Shown here: positions 23,715 through 32,062 of the stretch, in pieces
Layout of the letters: every line of letters begins with the position of its first letter
Numbering within the stretch: position 1 is the stretch's first letter
Source: Bacteroidota bacterium
GTDB taxonomy: Bacteria > Bacteroidota > Bacteroidia > Bacteroidales > F082
NCBI GenBank assembly: GCA_018816765.1
Contig: JAHIUX010000048.1
Location: forward strand, 1-32,103
Reading direction: 5' to 3'
Length of the DNA stretch: 32,103 bases
Made by a program: the position numbers and the translations under genes
The notes under the pieces: generated by a model
Seen by the model: the letters and a program-made list of their open reading frames with translations, nothing else
The model's database searches: none
Told to the model about the DNA's origin: nothing

Positions 23715-25331
23715 TTAAAATCTATATCCAATAATGGCTGTTAGTGAGCTACGTTTTCCCCAACCAGTTTGTAATGAAATATCGAAATGATCTGTAATGG
23801 GAGCATAAACACCTGCTATAAAATTCCAATTTATCGGCTTAAAGTTAACAGCAAAATCTAAACTGTTGTTAGGACCATCAGGATTTGGAAGTTTAATAGA
23901 ACCTGCTGTTAAAGTATTGTAAAATTGGCCTTGTGCACCTGCCATAATATTTACACCGGAAGAAGGGAAACGGTATCCAATAGCAGGGTTAAATATCTGA
24001 GCAAATTTTCTAGTATTAACTTCAAAAACCTCAGCAAAAGCGACTTGATAGGTTAAAGATAAATTAAAATTACCAACACCTCCAGCCATTGTTGCTCCAC
24101 CACCATATACTAAAGAAGTTAATTCGGATTGGATAGGCAAAAATTCAGGTATATCATCCTTACTGATACCAATTAGCCAACCATATTTTTCTAAAGCCGC
24201 TATAAGTTCGTCACTAAGGTATATCTTTCCGTCGAGTCTGTTTTTACCTGTTCCTACCATCGCAGATAAATTAAGAAAAGGAAATATCCAAACATCTGCA
24301 CGGAAATTTTGTGCCTCAGAAGTCTGTGGTACACTTGAAGCATCAAAATTAACTAAAGAAGAAACATCTCTTAGTTCTCCACCATTAAGTCCAACTTTTA
24401 TATCATTTAGCTTAAGTGTTTGCGATTGAAAGTGCACAAAAGCATTTACACCAATTGGACGCGGTAGTTTGTAACCCAGTTTTGTTGCCCCTTTCCCAAA
24501 AATTGGCAATGCCCAACCTAAACTCTTTTCCAGTATTTCCATGTTTGCTGTACTTACTGTGGCTGGTTTTTCTGCCCAATTTAAAGCTATACCTTTGGCA
24601 TCGTTATATTCGACGGTTTCAGAATTAATGGTAGTTTTAATTTCTTTACCTTTCTTAGTATAAGTTATATGATCAACAGAGGAAGCTTCTATATGTCCAC
24701 CATTAAGAGTACGTCTATAATAGATAGTCGAATTATATTCATTAGCTGCCACTTTTTGTCCAAGAAATTTGATAGGCTTTGTATTTGTAAGCTCAACCTT
24801 AACCAATTCTTTGTTCTTTACATAAATCAACCCCTTTGCTTTTTTACCATACTTCAGTTCAGGTTCGAGTTTATCAGCATCATAAAAAAAGCTTAAAACT
24901 ATTTCATCCTCTTTCATGCTTATTACTTTAAGACTTTTTTCATCATAAAGGTAGGAGGTGGATTTTCGGCTAAAGGAATGCATTTGTTGCATCAATTTTA
25001 CAAGCTTTTTACTTTCTAAATAGCCTATAGAATCTTTATGATATGCAACTTGAATATCAATTCCGTCCTTATATTTTGGATCATATATAAAGATAAAATC
25101 TGCTTTTTTAACAACATCTCCATCATCGCGAATCATATGCACTTTTTCTTTAAAGGAACCTTCTTGTAAAGTAGAACTTAAGGCTGCATCAAGCACCTTT
25201 GGAGAAATCCCATATTCAATTAACAAATTGCTATTGACAGGTAATGCCTCTTGCCCCATCAGCGTAGTTGCTACTATACAGTTAAAAATGATAAAGCTAA
25301 GGGATTTAATAATAATTGGTTTTAATTTCAT
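23715..25331 (-). CDS. LolA-like domain fused to an outer-membrane barrel
   Basis: A 538-residue exported protein with a signal peptide ending near residue 26 (TTLMGQ). Residues about 45-250 look like a LolA/outer-membrane-lipoprotein-sorting fold: a succession of strands (FIFIYDPKYKDGIDIQVAYH, SLKVISMKEDEIVLSFFYD, KGLIYVKNKELVKVELTNT, NSTIYYRRTLNGG, IKTTINSETVEYND). Residues about 265-538 form a barrel (LGYKLPRPIGVNAFVHF, FPFLNLSAMVGTGKN, VYGGGATMAGGVGNFNLSLT, IMAGAQGQF, WNFIAGVYAPITDHFD) ending in Phe (IGYRF). The two-part assignment is my reading of the patterns; the lipid-binding half could feed the barrel. It heads the run of outer-membrane genes, 117 bp after the ThrE-type exporter gene. 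Confidence 0.7.
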   Translation of the reverse strand: MKLKPIIIKSLSFIIFNCIVATTLMGQEALPVNSNLLIEYGISPKVLDAALSSTLQEGSFKEKVHMIRDDGDVVKKADFIFIYDPKYKDGIDIQVAYHKDSIGYLESKKLVKLMQQMHSFSRKSTSYLYDEKSLKVISMKEDEIVLSFFYDADKLEPELKYGKKAKGLIYVKNKELVKVELTNTKPIKFLGQKVAANEYNSTIYYRRTLNGGHIEASSVDHITYTKKGKEIKTTINSETVEYNDAKGIALNWAEKPATVSTANMEILEKSLGWALPIFGKGATKLGYKLPRPIGVNAFVHFQSQTLKLNDIKVGLNGGELRDVSSLVNFDASSVPQTSEAQNFRADVWIFPFLNLSAMVGTGKNRLDGKIYLSDELIAALEKYGWLIGISKDDIPEFLPIQSELTSLVYGGGATMAGGVGNFNLSLTYQVAFAEVFEVNTRKFAQIFNPAIGYRFPSSGVNIMAGAQGQFYNTLTAGSIKLPNPDGPNNSLDFAVNFKPINWNFIAGVYAPITDHFDISLQTGWGKRSSLTAIIGYRF

Positions 25332-25447
25332 GTGTTTTAGATTTACTTATTAGTTAAATTAAAATTTATAATATGTATTTACTCAATTACTGCTTATTGC
25401 TTTAGATGAAGTAATTAGGTCTAGAATCGATCGCATATTTTCAGGTG

Positions 25448-26695
25448 TCAAAGTCCTTTTTCAGGCTTAATTATAGTATATCCAATCATTATCCCGGCAA
25501 GTATCGTCATAGCCACTACGAACATTTGAAAAAGTTGCTGAACACCTAATATTAGATCGCCTTGTGCCATAGAGGCCAAGCCACGAAACCCGATACTGCC
25601 ACTTACCAACAATACGATGGCCGGAATAAGAACAATAGAAGTTGGACGTTCTGTTTTTCTGGCCCAAACATTGGCAACAACCACTGCAACAATAGTCCCT
25701 ATCAAATTACCTAGGTTACTATCCATAATCGAACTCCCACCCAAAACTCCCAAATAGGCTGTGGCAGAAACCAATACAGCCCAAATGAAATCTCTGCGCG
25801 AAACTTGAAAAACGACACAAAGTCCACCAAGTAGTAGGGGAAAAAGCACCATCGACCAGATTTGTTCAACAGGTGCTGCCAGACCGCTAGTCTCCAAAGC
25901 AAAGATGGAACCAGCCACAACGATACCAAGCCAGCTTCCTGCGATTTGCTTAACCAGGCAGATTAATCCGTTCATTAGGTTGGCAGTCCCCGATACCACA
26001 CGCTGTGCCACCAACTCTCCGGCACCAAGACTAATGGTATATCCCGGAAGAATAACTGCTACTGCTGATAAAATAATCAAAACAAGATTAAGCTCTGGAA
26101 TAAATGCCTTTAAGCTTGTTGCCAAAAGCCCAACAACGAAAGCTGATGTGAGCGGCATCCATGTTAAAGCGGCAGATCCCAGTTTTGTGGAAAGTAAAAC
26201 TATGCCGTAAACGAGCATGCTAAAAATTGTTGCAAATAGGAGATCAAGCCAACCAGCACCCAGAAGGGCTGCAAGGCCAAGGCCAACAAAAGCATAGCCC
26301 AACATAGTAGCAAACTTTCCCCAGGGTGGCTGTACATGTTCAATGGCATCGATACGTGCCCAGGCTTCTTTAAGCGACATTGTTTCAGTACTATATTCCT
26401 TAAGCAGGTCACCCAAACGCGCCAGTTTATCCAAGTTGAGATCAGGAGCCGAGGTTGCAATGACTTCCACACGTTGAGGCGACTCAAGGGTCTCCCTTAA
26501 ACCAAAAACAATCTCGGAGGGGTTTGACCGAAATACACCCTCATAGCCAAAACTTTTTGACAGGTCAACAAGAAATGATTCCAACCGTGCTGATGTTGAA
26601 CCATATTTGTGAGCCGCTATTCCAACTTTATTTATAAAACCCCAGGCATCGTCAAAGGAAACCTTCGAACCCTTACTGAATTTTGCATCTGCCAT
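25448..26695 (-). CDS. ThrE-type threonine/serine exporter
   Basis: A 415-residue inner-membrane protein matching the full-length ThrE fusion: the N-terminal ThrE part (DUF1212) and the C-terminal ThrE_2 part in one chain. The soluble N-terminus contains IAAHKYGSTSARLESFLVDL and GYEGVFRSNPSEIVFGL, followed by ten or so hydrophobic helices from about residue 130 (PWGKFATMLGYAFVGLGLAAL) to the C-terminus. Family members export threonine, serine or small peptides from the cytoplasm. It lies next to the dipeptidase and serine hydrolase genes, separated from the dipeptidase by a MITE-like insertion at 26710-26865. Disposing of amino acids released by those enzymes is a plausible job. Confidence 0.9.
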   Translation of the reverse strand: MADAKFSKGSKVSFDDAWGFINKVGIAAHKYGSTSARLESFLVDLSKSFGYEGVFRSNPSEIVFGLRETLESPQRVEVIATSAPDLNLDKLARLGDLLKEYSTETMSLKEAWARIDAIEHVQPPWGKFATMLGYAFVGLGLAALLGAGWLDLLFATIFSMLVYGIVLLSTKLGSAALTWMPLTSAFVVGLLATSLKAFIPELNLVLIILSAVAVILPGYTISLGAGELVAQRVVSGTANLMNGLICLVKQIAGSWLGIVVAGSIFALETSGLAAPVEQIWSMVLFPLLLGGLCVVFQVSRRDFIWAVLVSATAYLGVLGGSSIMDSNLGNLIGTIVAVVVANVWARKTERPTSIVLIPAIVLLVSGSIGFRGLASMAQGDLILGVQQLFQMFVVAMTILAGIMIGYTIIKPEKGL

Positions 26696-26709
26696 ATATC
26701 GTCACTTAT

Positions 26710-26865
26710 AAGGGGCTGTCTCAAAAGTCATTGTGTAAATTAGTGATACCTTTGTGCTACTTAGTGAAATTTTATTAAAGCATTGGATCACAGAGTATCT
26801 CAAAGTAAGCACAAAGTCTCTCAAGGTGAAATATTATCGTATTATTACTTTTGAGACAGCCCCTT
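26710..26865. mobile_element. MITE-like element with 19-bp terminal inverted repeats
   Basis: Perfect 19-bp inverted ends AAGGGGCTGTCTCAAAAGT at 26710-26728 and its complement at 26847-26865, with 118 AT-rich bases between and no coding capacity. GGGGCTGTCTCAAAA ends are typical of certain Bacteroidota IS elements (I recall IS1182-type), so this is likely a non-autonomous derivative. It fills the gap between the ThrE and dipeptidase genes, and its ends can fold to a stem that could stop transcription between them. Confidence 0.75.
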
Positions 26866-26880
26866 TTGTTAATTATTTAT

Positions 26881-28104
26881 TTATCTCCAAACCTGTTTGA
26901 AAACCCGGTAATTATTACCACCAATAATTTTGGCACAATCTTCTTTGGAATATCCCTTCTCAAGCAACTTATCCACAAGAGCAGGAAGAATCTGATAAGA
27001 AGCAGGTGTTGGGAATCCTTTTTTACCCACTTCAAATGAATAGCCTCCATCCGGGAAGATTGCCTGACCAAATGGTGTTTGCATACCATCAGAAGTAAAG
27101 GCGGTATCCGGGATAAAATCAGAACCGTAACCGACATGGTCAATACCAACAAGATTTACCATGTAATCAATATGTTTGAAAAGCATATCCGTCGTCACGA
27201 TATCCGGGTTAGATGTATCAACAAAAGCACCTACAGAGTTAATGGAGCAAACACCGCCACTCTGGGCTACGCCCTTAATAACCGAATCCTCTAAACTACG
27301 TTGATATTTTGCGATTGCCATGGCTACTGAGTGGGAGGATATTACCGGCTGACTGCTGCGCTCAATGGCATCTAGTGCAGTACGTTCACCAGTATGACTA
27401 ACATCTACGAGCATGCCGTAACGGTTGTAGGCGTCAATCAATGTCTTTCCATAAGCAGTAAGCCCTTTGTTCTCTTTCATAAAACATCCGTCACCCACAG
27501 GATTACGCTGGTTGTATGCCAATAAACAGTATCCATAACCGAGCTGACGCCAAATAGCTACATTATCGACATCACCTTCATAATGTCCTGTACCCTGATG
27601 GGTAAAGTATAAGCCCAACTTCTTTTCCGCTATCGCCTCATCAATATCCTTGGTTGTGCGCACAATCTTGTATTTATCAGGGCGTTCGTTGATCTTCTTG
27701 AGATAGAACTGCAGAGCCTTTAAGGTTGCTGAAGCAGCTGGATTCAGAGAATCAGCTGATGCGCATAGACCCATTACCTTTACTCCTACAGCAATACAGC
27801 GGTCCATCTCGTCATGAAACTCAGGGCCTTCAGGAGATGACCACTGCTCTGGCCAGGTACCCGAAAAAAGAGTATCTATGGCTATGGAGTCATGTACGAG
27901 CTTCTTCGCTTTATCGGAAGAAGGGTATTTGTGTAAACGCTGGGGTATTTTGTAATAATCCTTTCCGGTTGCGTATGGATTAAATTCAGTCGCAATCGGA
28001 TTGTCTTTGGTTGCAAACGGATTGTCTTTGGTTGCAAACGGATTGTCTTTGGTTGCGTACGGATTGTCTTTAGTTGCGTACGGATTTTCTTTACTACTTG
28101 TCAT
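26881..28104 (-). CDS. M19 (membrane/renal) dipeptidase homologue with N-terminal tandem repeats
   Basis: A 407-residue protein without a signal peptide. Residues 6-46 are six units of a seven-residue repeat (NPYATKD, NPFATKD and variants). The M19 TIM-barrel follows: IAIDTLFSGTW (74-84), GLYFTHQGTGHYEGD (164-178), LLAYNQRNPVGDG, LVDVSHTGERTALDAI (His237), PVISSHSVAMAI (His258), VGYGSDFIPD (Asp329), and the C-terminal IIGGNNYRVFKQVW. M19 enzymes are di-zinc dipeptidases cleaving L/D-dipeptides. Two positions differ from the canonical set: the usual His-x-Asp near the start is Ile-x-Asp (AIDT), and the bridging Glu (GxEGG in canonical enzymes) is Gln170. Activity or metal content may therefore differ. 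The start at 28104 is required because the next Met is residue 100. Confidence 0.87.
   Translation of the reverse strand: MTSSKENPYATKDNPYATKDNPFATKDNPFATKDNPIATEFNPYATGKDYYKIPQRLHKYPSSDKAKKLVHDSIAIDTLFSGTWPEQWSSPEGPEFHDEMDRCIAVGVKVMGLCASADSLNPAASATLKALQFYLKKINERPDKYKIVRTTKDIDEAIAEKKLGLYFTHQGTGHYEGDVDNVAIWRQLGYGYCLLAYNQRNPVGDGCFMKENKGLTAYGKTLIDAYNRYGMLVDVSHTGERTALDAIERSSQPVISSHSVAMAIAKYQRSLEDSVIKGVAQSGGVCSINSVGAFVDTSNPDIVTTDMLFKHIDYMVNLVGIDHVGYGSDFIPDTAFTSDGMQTPFGQAIFPDGGYSFEVGKKGFPTPASYQILPALVDKLLEKGYSKEDCAKIIGGNNYRVFKQVWR
27969..28094. repeat. 21-bp coding tandem repeat at the 5' end of the dipeptidase gene
   Basis: Six units of 21 bp: a diverged unit at 27969-27989, near-identical ones at 27990-28010, 28011-28031, 28032-28052 and 28053-28073, and a diverged one at 28074-28094. 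Two units are exactly the same (TTGCAAACGGATTGTCTTTGG). The unit length keeps the frame, so copy-number change alters the protein by seven residues each time. Confidence 0.9.
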
Positions 28105-28135
28105 TTTTTTAATTTTTTAGTTAAACAATTATTTA

Positions 28136-29401
28136 TTATTTCCCTGCTAACATTTTCGCAGCAGCTCTTAAAAAACCTGGTGAATGATCGATTCCTGAAA
28201 TCGAATCTGGATTTGGTGCTAAGCCAAAGTATATTCCACAGAAGTCACGCTTCGGATCTACATAGATCCCTTGACCCATATTTCCGTGTTTAAACATTCC
28301 TCCATCAGGAAAATAATGATCCCATTGTGCTGTATTTTTTTCAGGAACTTCTCCAAACCAATCTGAACCATACTTTTCTTCTGTAGATCCTTTGTAGGCT
28401 TTAGCATTTCCAAGATCTTGAATGGATTTAAGTAAATCATCTGAAATAACCTGTTCGCTTGCAACTGCATTCCAACTTGGTGTATATAATAATGCAAAGC
28501 GAAGAAAATCTTCCGGTGTACAATTGTGAAGACCTGCACCTAATGGCACGCCCTCTGAAAGTCCACAAATAAACTGTCCTTGTGCTCCAATTTTAGACCA
28601 TACTCTTTCATTAAAGTATTCTTGCCATCTCATTCCTGTTACCTGTTCCGTAACAAGAACCAGCATCATTGTGTTAGCACCGGAGTATCTGAAACGCTCA
28701 CCGGCAGATTCATTGGGTAAAGGTTGTGCATCTTGAGCCATAGCTTGCCAATCACCTGTTCCTTCAAAAGCAGCTGTAAACCACTTCGCAATCCAGGTTT
28801 CCGGATTCAAAAGATTCTCTATCGTTTCTTCAATGTTAAGTCCGGCTGACATGTTCATGGCATTTTTCACACTTACCTTTTCCCAAGCTGAACCTTTTAA
28901 TCTTGGTACATAGGTCGGTATTGGTTTTTCAAGGTCTATTTTACCTTCTTGAGCTAGCATTGAAATAAGCAAACCCACCGTTGTTTTAGCTGCAGACATC
29001 CATATGTGTATATCATTTGGATTCATTCCCGGATACGTTTCAAAGACTACTTTTCCTTTGTGCGCCATCATCATAGCTTGCACCTGACGTTTGCCACCTA
29101 AATATTCTTTTAATGTAGGTGTAGTAGTACCATCAAATGCGGTATAAGTTAAATCCAATAAGTCAGGATTAAGATCTCGATCTATAATACTCTTTCTAGT
29201 TGGTGCCGGTACCACACAACATTTAAAAAATTCCGGGATATGTAAATTAAAATAAATCGAATCTTCGCTTCCCGATTGCCAGTTTGGAAAGCTATATCGT
29301 TTTGTAGCCGCTTCTACAAATTCTAATGATTGAGGTTTTTTCCATTTGTTCATAGGAGTTACTAAGTTTAGCATCTCCTTTATTCTATCTTGTTTACTCA
29401 T
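28136..29401 (-). CDS. Serine hydrolase of the beta-lactamase / S12 fold, cytoplasmic
   Basis: A 421-residue protein with no signal peptide. Active-site motifs of the class C/S12 fold are Ser136-Ala-Ala-Lys139 (WMSAAKTTVGLL) and the Tyr239 motif as YSGANTMML, Y-S-G rather than the Y-x-N of class C enzymes and more like esterase or DD-peptidase members. The third box appears as KHGNMGQGIYVDP (His372-Gly-Asn). Residues 1-100 form an extra N-terminal section of unknown role. Such proteins may act as esterases, peptidases or D-amino-acid hydrolases, and without a signal it probably acts in the cytoplasm. It is 31 bp upstream of the dipeptidase gene and 39 bp after the class A-like gene; the three are probably co-transcribed. 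Confidence 0.85.
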   Translation of the reverse strand: MSKQDRIKEMLNLVTPMNKWKKPQSLEFVEAATKRYSFPNWQSGSEDSIYFNLHIPEFFKCCVVPAPTRKSIIDRDLNPDLLDLTYTAFDGTTTPTLKEYLGGKRQVQAMMMAHKGKVVFETYPGMNPNDIHIWMSAAKTTVGLLISMLAQEGKIDLEKPIPTYVPRLKGSAWEKVSVKNAMNMSAGLNIEETIENLLNPETWIAKWFTAAFEGTGDWQAMAQDAQPLPNESAGERFRYSGANTMMLVLVTEQVTGMRWQEYFNERVWSKIGAQGQFICGLSEGVPLGAGLHNCTPEDFLRFALLYTPSWNAVASEQVISDDLLKSIQDLGNAKAYKGSTEEKYGSDWFGEVPEKNTAQWDHYFPDGGMFKHGNMGQGIYVDPKRDFCGIYFGLAPNPDSISGIDHSPGFLRAAAKMLAGK

Positions 29402-29440
29402 TTTGATTAATTTTTAATTGTTAAATAAATATTTGTCTTA

Positions 29441-30430
29441 TCACTTTAAATAATAAAAGTCGTATAAAGTCCGGGTAACTTCCGCAACGGCTCGATCCCG
29501 ATCAGCTTCAGACGTCGTACTGCTCTTAGTAAATACCACAATCGCAAAACGTCGGCCATCAGGAAGTGTTATGTAACCCACGTCATTAGCCACACCGCCA
29601 ATAGTTCCTGTTTTGTGGGCAACTGGTGTTCCTTTTGGCAGAAGGCCTTTTAGCCTTCCTTTACCTGTACGCGTGCGTGACATTGTAGCAAGCAGGAATT
29701 CGCGGCTTTCCTTACTCAACACCTTTCCGCTGTCGATAGCTAAAAGCAATTCCAGCATTGCTTTTGGTGTTGAGTGGTCACGTGGGTCTTCTTTTTCGAA
29801 TTCAAGGTTTCGATCAGATTGTTTTGCTGCGAGCGTTGGGTCTTTGGCAATGGCAGCTGCAAGAACTGATGCGTAGGCCTTATCAGGTAAACCATAGAAG
29901 TCCCTTAAAATTTCGCTGGTAGACCTATCAACTCGTAGTTCTGTTATCCCTATACTGCGCATCATCTTTGTTACCGCTTCGGGACCTCCCGCGAGTTTTA
30001 GACAGGCGTCTGTGGCAGTATTGTCGCTTTCCGTTATCATGGGTTCAATCAAATTTGCTACAGACAACTTTATACCGGGATGAACGAAGTTCAGTGCGAT
30101 TGCATTGTCGCCTGCGACCATCATTTCTTGTGTGATATCGATTAAATCGGTTAATTTAATCTCGCCTTTATCGACACGGTTTAGCAAGGTGGTTGCAATC
30201 GCAACTTTATAGGTACTCGCCATAACAAACGATTCATCGCCGTTTATGGTGACATTTACTCCTGAGCCAATTTCCTGTGCAGCCACACCAATGCGGCCAA
30301 CCAGCCCCTCTGAAAGTTTTTCAATCTTCTGAGAAACCTCTTTAACATTTTGTTGCTGAGCAAATGCGGGTTGAACTGTAAATAATGACGCGATTATTAC
30401 AGTAAATAATAGTACATTGTTTTTTTTCAT
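29441..30430 (-). CDS. Class A beta-lactamase-like serine hydrolase with altered omega loop
   Basis: A 329-residue exported protein with a signal peptide (about 1-24, QPAFAQ). Class A motifs are present: Ser72-Thr-Tyr-Lys75 (MASTYKVAIA), Ser135-Asp-Asn137 (ITESDNTAT) and Lys273-Thr-Gly275 (AHKTGTIGGVANDVGY). In the omega loop, where active enzymes have Arg-x-Glu (Glu166 in standard numbering), this protein reads Val-Asp-Arg169-Ser-Thr171-Ser-Glu173. Thr171 thus stands where the general base is expected, with a Glu two residues later. The nucleotide reading is unambiguous at this site. Slow hydrolysis, a shifted catalytic Glu, or a PBP-like role are possibilities. It is downstream of the S12 gene 30596-32032 and probably in the periplasm. 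Confidence 0.88.
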   Translation of the reverse strand: MKKNNVLLFTVIIASLFTVQPAFAQQQNVKEVSQKIEKLSEGLVGRIGVAAQEIGSGVNVTINGDESFVMASTYKVAIATTLLNRVDKGEIKLTDLIDITQEMMVAGDNAIALNFVHPGIKLSVANLIEPMITESDNTATDACLKLAGGPEAVTKMMRSIGITELRVDRSTSEILRDFYGLPDKAYASVLAAAIAKDPTLAAKQSDRNLEFEKEDPRDHSTPKAMLELLLAIDSGKVLSKESREFLLATMSRTRTGKGRLKGLLPKGTPVAHKTGTIGGVANDVGYITLPDGRRFAIVVFTKSSTTSEADRDRAVAEVTRTLYDFYYLK

Positions 30431-30595
30431 GATTCTTTTTTTTTTAATTATTAATAATTGAGTTTAACTATTTTGATTACATTACTAGATTTTTCATGTT
30501 GCTTTAAACTTTCTTGCCAGTAATTGCTTTCTTGCGATGGCCACCCTTGCCTTCTTGCATAAGCGTGGCCATCATCAGGGCAAATACCATGAAAC
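30431..30595. other. Intergenic with a 28-codon open frame
   Basis: A 165-bp gap between the two exported serine hydrolases. A short frame on the minus strand (ATG at 30590, stop at 30504) reads MVFALMMATLMQEGKGG then a basic tail. I recognise no family; it may be chance or the tail of a lost gene. Its base composition is nearer to the GC-richer gene on its right than to the AT-rich ones on its left. Confidence 0.3.
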
Positions 30596-32032
30596 CTATT
30601 TAGCGAGACGGAAGATCCGGTGCTGCATGCTAAGGAACGCCGGCTTTCCAGACTTGTCACGCAGCAACTCACCAACCGTTCCTTGAAAGGCACCATCTGT
30701 CATGATAACCATGTCTTTACCCGCGCTACTCATCGAAATAGGTGGAGGGTTCTTATAAATTTGGAGGTCTCCAAGTGGTTTGTACAAGCGCTCAGCCATG
30801 AGCTGATCCTTGTCAAAATAGATTTTGTAGTCTTCATTATCCCCTAACCAAAGTCCTACGAAAGGTTCAAGGGAACTACGATCTGCAGTGATTGCGACCA
30901 AGGGTGTTCTCTCAATATCCAAATACTTTTTGAGAGCCAATGCGATAACCGCATCGTACACTTCAATACCGCGGTCGCTGTTCGTAAGAACAACGATCCC
31001 AAATTTCTTGTCCGGTGCAAACAGCATCTTGGCGGTAGCCCCTGCCGACCGACCGGCATGAAAAACGGTTCGCACACCGCCGATATCCTCAACGAACCAC
31101 GTAACACCGTTGTTTTCACTCAGCTCGCCTTCGACCAAGGGACTGTGCGCCATGTCCAGCAACTTTGGAGACAACAGTTGACTGCCGTCCTTGTCCTTAC
31201 CGTCAAACTGAAATTTCATATACTTCATCATATCACTGACATTACTGAGTATGCCTCCGGCCGGATAGACGCTGCGCGGAAAAGGCGCAAAGCTGACCTG
31301 AGGTTCGGACGTCCCGTCATATACTCCGGCATGGCCAACAGCAAAGCGTTCTGCCATTAGATCCGCCATGTAGAATGAGCTATGCGTCATGCCCAGGGGC
31401 AGAAACAACTCGTCCTTAACTTTTTGTTCATAAGATTTTGCACGGCTTACGACTTGAATGAGGCGTCCTGCAATGACGAAGTTGATATTGTTGTAGGCCC
31501 AGACCTCGCCATAAGGTGTGCGTTGCGGTAGGAATCGAAAAGCCCGCACGGCCTTCTCCAAGGCATCTTCCCCCGAACTGGGATCCTCAAAGTAGTCGCC
31601 TTGCCAGCCAGTCCGGTGCTGGAAAAGGTCGATGACCTTCGCCTTTTCTGAAGCCTCTCTATCCAGGACCGAAAACTCCGGGAGATACTTCCGAACCGGG
31701 GCTTTGAGGTCGAGCTCTCCGCGTTCTGACATTTTAAGAACTACGGTGGACGTAAAAGTCTTCGATATGGAGCCGATATAAAACACGGTGGCTTCAGTGA
31801 CAGCCTGAGGATCGTCAACATTGGTAATGCCGAGACCGGCCATTTGGACCTTGCCATCGTGCATGATCCCAATGGCTATACCTGGGACTTTGATCTCGTC
31901 CATGAGTCGCTGAGCTTCGCTCTTAATTTCCTCAAACTGCGTGTCCATGTTTTTCTGTGCAAATGCCTGTTGAAATGTCATCAATGACGAGACTAGTGCA
32001 ATAAAAAAAAATAGTACAATGCTTTTTTTCAT
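30596..32032 (-). CDS. Exported S12-family serine hydrolase (class C beta-lactamase fold)
   Basis: A 478-residue exported protein with a signal peptide (about 1-26, QQAFAQ). The beta-lactamase domain (about 30-370) carries Ser88-Ile-Ser-Lys91 (YIGSISKTFTSTV), Tyr180-Asn-Asn182 (WAYNNINFVIAGR) and His325-Ala-Gly327 (VFHAGRSAGA), a complete catalytic set for an S12 hydrolase. The C-terminal 380-478 is an extra beta-rich domain (LEPFVGLWLGDNEDYKIYF), often found behind these enzymes. Substrates could be peptidoglycan stem peptides, beta-lactams or esters; sequence alone cannot decide. Base composition is clearly GC-richer than the genes from 9600 to 30430, which may mark separate acquisition. 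It is followed 165 bp later by the class A-like gene. Confidence 0.88.
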   Translation of the reverse strand: MKKSIVLFFFIALVSSLMTFQQAFAQKNMDTQFEEIKSEAQRLMDEIKVPGIAIGIMHDGKVQMAGLGITNVDDPQAVTEATVFYIGSISKTFTSTVVLKMSERGELDLKAPVRKYLPEFSVLDREASEKAKVIDLFQHRTGWQGDYFEDPSSGEDALEKAVRAFRFLPQRTPYGEVWAYNNINFVIAGRLIQVVSRAKSYEQKVKDELFLPLGMTHSSFYMADLMAERFAVGHAGVYDGTSEPQVSFAPFPRSVYPAGGILSNVSDMMKYMKFQFDGKDKDGSQLLSPKLLDMAHSPLVEGELSENNGVTWFVEDIGGVRTVFHAGRSAGATAKMLFAPDKKFGIVVLTNSDRGIEVYDAVIALALKKYLDIERTPLVAITADRSSLEPFVGLWLGDNEDYKIYFDKDQLMAERLYKPLGDLQIYKNPPPISMSSAGKDMVIMTDGAFQGTVGELLRDKSGKPAFLSMQHRIFRLAK

Positions 32033-32062
32033 GGTTCTTTTTTTTATTAAATGCTGCTGATT

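Noticed and set aside
27969-28094. CRISPR array
   Set aside because: The units are directly adjacent with no spacers and are translated in frame as part of the dipeptidase gene.
30451-30696. 81-codon minus-strand frame overlapping the end of the S12 hydrolase gene
   Set aside because: Most of it is the hydrolase gene read in another frame, and the translation is not protein-like.
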